Positions 61,140 to 62,892 of a stretch of DNA of 62,892 nucleotides are shown piece by piece. Made by a program: the position numbers and the translations under genes. The stretch comes from Trinickia diaoshuihuensis (GTDB taxonomy: Bacteria; Pseudomonadota; Gammaproteobacteria; Burkholderiales; Burkholderiaceae), in NCBI RefSeq assembly GCF_003390925.1, contig NZ_QUBS01000013.1, positions 1 through 62,892 of the forward strand. The letters are read 5' to 3'. The notes beneath the pieces are model-generated. The model ran no database searches and was not told the origin of the DNA. It was given only the letters and a program-made list of their open reading frames with translations. Every line of letters begins with the position of its first letter. The first letter of the stretch is position 1.

Positions 61140-62104
61140 TTTGATCCTTGGTGCATAAGGGTGTCGATTACGGTGACACCATATTTTTTGCGGAGCTTAT
61201 CGAGATATGCCGGATCGACGGTGTTTACGTAATTTACGTAGCCGGAAAGTTGTTCCGTGGCTTTAGTGAGGTCTTTCTCTGAAAAGTCACGAAATTTCGC
61301 GTTATCCGTAATGTAAAAATGAAGCATTGTTTCGATCTGTTGCTTCAATTTTATATCGACGGAAACGACTCCGTTCGGCAGTATCACCAATCCGAGAAGT
61401 TTGATTTTTCGGCCGACGCTGGTAATCTTTGTTTTTTCCGGATTGAGTTTGAATTGAGCTAATCCGACGGACTGAAGCATCTCTTCGATAACGGCTGCGA
61501 GATTGGTGAGTTCATCCCTGTTTTGCGAAGAGACGATCAGGTCATCGGAGTAGCGCGTGTAGACCATCCCGCGCAATGCGCAATAGTCTTCGAAACGATC
61601 GTCGAAGGAACGCAGCACCGCATTACTGATGAGCGGGGAGGCAGGAAAGCCAATTGGTAACGTACCGTCGATCGTAACCAGTTCGATAATTCGATCGACA
61701 TGATCCAACACGTCGGAGATCGGTGTGCGCGCTGCGACGTTCTCAATGACTGCGCGCACCATCGTTGAATTAATATTCAGGAAAAAATCCTGGAGGTCGG
61801 CTTGAAAGAAATGTTTGTTATGCGCGTGCTTTCTCACGGCGCCGACAACATTGACACCTTTTCGGTAGGAAAATACGACCTCTTCATTAACATCAAGGTA
61901 TTCGAATAGAAACAGATTGAGGAAACTATGATAGATCTTCAACGTCTTGTCTGGCGCATAGACAAGACGTTCCTTCGACACTTGGGCTCCACCTACGTTG
62001 AGGGGTTTGTATCGGGAACTCAAGGCTTCGCCTATGAAGTCACGATAGTCGTATTTGCCGTGGTACATCGCCCGAAACAGCTCTGCGAGTGGCTTCTTAG
62101 TCAT
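61136..62104 (-). CDS. Retron reverse transcriptase
   Basis: A 322-aa bacterial reverse transcriptase. Motifs: RT1 HFFQADLQDFFLNIN (98-112), QGxPxSP-like LPIGFPASPLISN (149-161), catalytic YSDD (185-188) and a thumb region with KIKLLGLVILPNGVVSVD (233-250) in place of the retron VTG motif. Length matches retron RTs, with no maturase or endonuclease domain. ATG at 62104 is selected because the longer upstream frame runs through the msr-msd RNA. It copies the msd into multicopy single-stranded DNA primed from a branch guanosine. Confidence 0.88.
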   Translation of the reverse strand: MTKKPLAELFRAMYHGKYDYRDFIGEALSSRYKPLNVGGAQVSKERLVYAPDKTLKIYHSFLNLFLFEYLDVNEEVVFSYRKGVNVVGAVRKHAHNKHFFQADLQDFFLNINSTMVRAVIENVAARTPISDVLDHVDRIIELVTIDGTLPIGFPASPLISNAVLRSFDDRFEDYCALRGMVYTRYSDDLIVSSQNRDELTNLAAVIEEMLQSVGLAQFKLNPEKTKITSVGRKIKLLGLVILPNGVVSVDIKLKQQIETMLHFYITDNAKFRDFSEKDLTKATEQLSGYVNYVNTVDPAYLDKLRKKYGVTVIDTLMHQGSK

Positions 62105-62161
62105 AGAGGCACATGAGGTAAGGTCGACAGGCCTGTCTCTCGATACGGCCGACCGAAAACA

Positions 62162-62340
62162 ATTATGCCGTCGGATGACAGAATAGGGGCAAAGCGGGGG
62201 AGCGAGAAGGTCTCGCTTTTTGACAGCATTTACAATTTGGGCGGCGACCTCAAAGAGGCGCACCGCCCAATCGTAAAGTGGATGCAGAGCCGGGAGAGGC
62301 CAGACATAAGACTGGAGATACTCCTAGTCGCTGGCATAAC
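62162..62340 (-). ncRNA. Retron msr-msd RNA
   Basis: Read on the minus strand, the 5' arm a1 is GTTATGCC (62333-62340) and the 3' arm a2 is GGCATAAT (62162-62169), pairing over eight positions with one wobble. Directly after a1 comes CAGCGAC, with the candidate branch G at 62331 in the conserved AGC. An msr hairpin follows at 62311-62328, then a long near-perfect msd hairpin of 54 bases (62227-62280) and a short perfect hairpin AGCGAGA-CCT-TCTCGCT (62201-62217). It ends 58 bases before the reverse transcriptase start, the canonical layout. Confidence 0.8.
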
Positions 62341-62558
62341 AGTAGCCTACCGCAACTCGCCGCGCAGCGCAACGAGCCGTGTCGGCATGGCTCGATTCCG
62401 TGGGGCAGTTGCGTTGGCTGACCCGGTCTCGCAGGCTGCGTCGCCCTCGAGTCGCTGCGTAGGAATACGGTCCTCCTGTTCATCGGAACCGAAGCAGCGG
62501 CTCGCGAACGTCCGCTCGCGGTGTGCGCGAGCGCCTTATATTTGTCGCCGGATACATG

Positions 62559-62805
62559 TCATCCGAGTTTCGCGAGCAAACTTTGCGGATTCAGACGCGT
62601 ATATCGCTTCAACATCTGCATGCTCCGATGTCCCGTGACGGACGCTACTTCCATCGGATGCAATCCCTTTTCGAAGAGCCGTGAAGCCGCCTCATGCCGG
62701 AGATCGTGCCAGCGCAGCGTCAGCAACTCAGAGTCCTTCGTTCCGGCCGCTTGGAGGGGGCGCTTCCAGACACAGATCACCGCATTTACGCTGGTAGCAA
62801 AGACT
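62559..62805 (-). pseudogene. Tyrosine recombinase (integrase), C-terminal fragment cut by an IS end
   Basis: The fragment reads [34 protein letters not shown] and [18 protein letters not shown], containing three catalytic elements of tyrosine recombinases: the R-H-L-x-x-R box as [10 protein letters not shown], the second His in GHRS and the nucleophile Tyr in LKRYTRL. Toward its N-terminus the homology stops exactly at the 87-bp repeat, so the rest lies on the far side of the inserted element or is lost. It is probably the integrase of the mobile element that brought the island. Confidence 0.85.
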
Positions 62806-62892
62806 GTGTCACCTTCCGGCATAAAGGAGCCGGGTATTTCCGGCATATAGGCGCCAGTAGAAGTGGGTAGAAACGAGCATCTTTGCGGTTCA
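62806..62892 (+). repeat. Right copy of the 87-bp direct repeat (start of an IS21-family element)
   Basis: Same orientation as 55233-55319 with two mismatches (A/C at the thirteenth base region and A/G near base 53). It abuts the truncated integrase and runs off the window, so an element, possibly complete, continues to the right with its istB end facing left. Confidence 0.85.

Noticed and set aside
62341-62558. Possible tRNA attachment site next to the integrase fragment
   Set aside because: No tRNA cloverleaf or T-loop sequence could be found between the retron RNA and the recombinase fragment.
1-62892. CRISPR array
   Set aside because: No regularly spaced short direct repeats were seen; the only direct repeats are the 51-bp tandem in tle3 and the 87-bp pair.

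Overview
The window reads as a high-GC betaproteobacterial chromosome of the Burkholderiaceae (Paraburkholderia/Trinickia-like). This rests on the Gram-negative trimeric porin, the GC-rich codon use with long antisense shadow frames, the FNR/UbiUVT gene set, the type VI secretion genes and the IS21/IS66/IS110 remnants. It falls into an ordered respiratory and sulfur-metabolism half (1-18.8 kb), a secretion and signalling stretch (19-33 kb), an accessory metabolic operon (33.7-44.5 kb), a ragged stretch of transporters and orphan genes (44.6-54.3 kb) and a defence island (54.5-62.9 kb).

1-18.8 kb: the end of cysN, a porin and a small lipoprotein are followed by an oxygen-sensing FNR regulator. 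Divergent from it is an operon of di- and triheme cytochromes c with a ba3-type cytochrome c oxidase. A sulfide-detoxification unit comes next: a BigR-type persulfide sensor, two YeeE/YedE proteins, sulfide:quinone oxidoreductase and a TauE-like permease on one strand, and a persulfide-dioxygenase-like hydrolase on the other, around a strong palindrome. Then come anaerobic hemN, a nitronate-monooxygenase-like gene and ubiU-ubiV-ubiT for oxygen-independent ubiquinone synthesis. FNR-like sites lie upstream of the cytochrome operon, hemN and the ubi unit, so this half looks like one low-oxygen regulon.

19-33 kb: an orphan type VI cluster (vgrG, tle3 phospholipase, tla3 adaptor, PAAR, tssF), a chemoreceptor, an ECF sigma/anti-sigma unit and an ArgP-like LysR regulator.

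33.7-44.5 kb: a compact ten-gene run encodes an unrecognised 574-aa protein, a 7Fe ferredoxin, a heme-oxygenase-like diiron plus cupin protein whose metal-ligand spacing matches SznF, an acetyltransferase, a large FAD/NAD(P) protein, an amidase, a carboxymuconolactone-decarboxylase-like protein, an SDR without the catalytic lysine, a DUF1330 protein and a DMT exporter, with a GntR regulator opposite. I see no NRPS or PKS. This is the best candidate for an undescribed small-molecule pathway.

54.5-62.9 kb: a ParD/ParE-like toxin-antitoxin pair, a mosaic of IS remnants, a nuclease-STAND NTPase, and a complete retron on the minus strand (msr-msd RNA, reverse transcriptase, ATPase-TOPRIM effector). 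The interval is bracketed by 87-bp direct repeats that look like an IS21-family end, and the right copy cuts a tyrosine recombinase gene. The STAND and retron genes are visibly AT-richer than the rest, consistent with horizontal acquisition.

No rRNA, tRNA or CRISPR array was seen. All family assignments come from reading motifs by eye; no database search was run.
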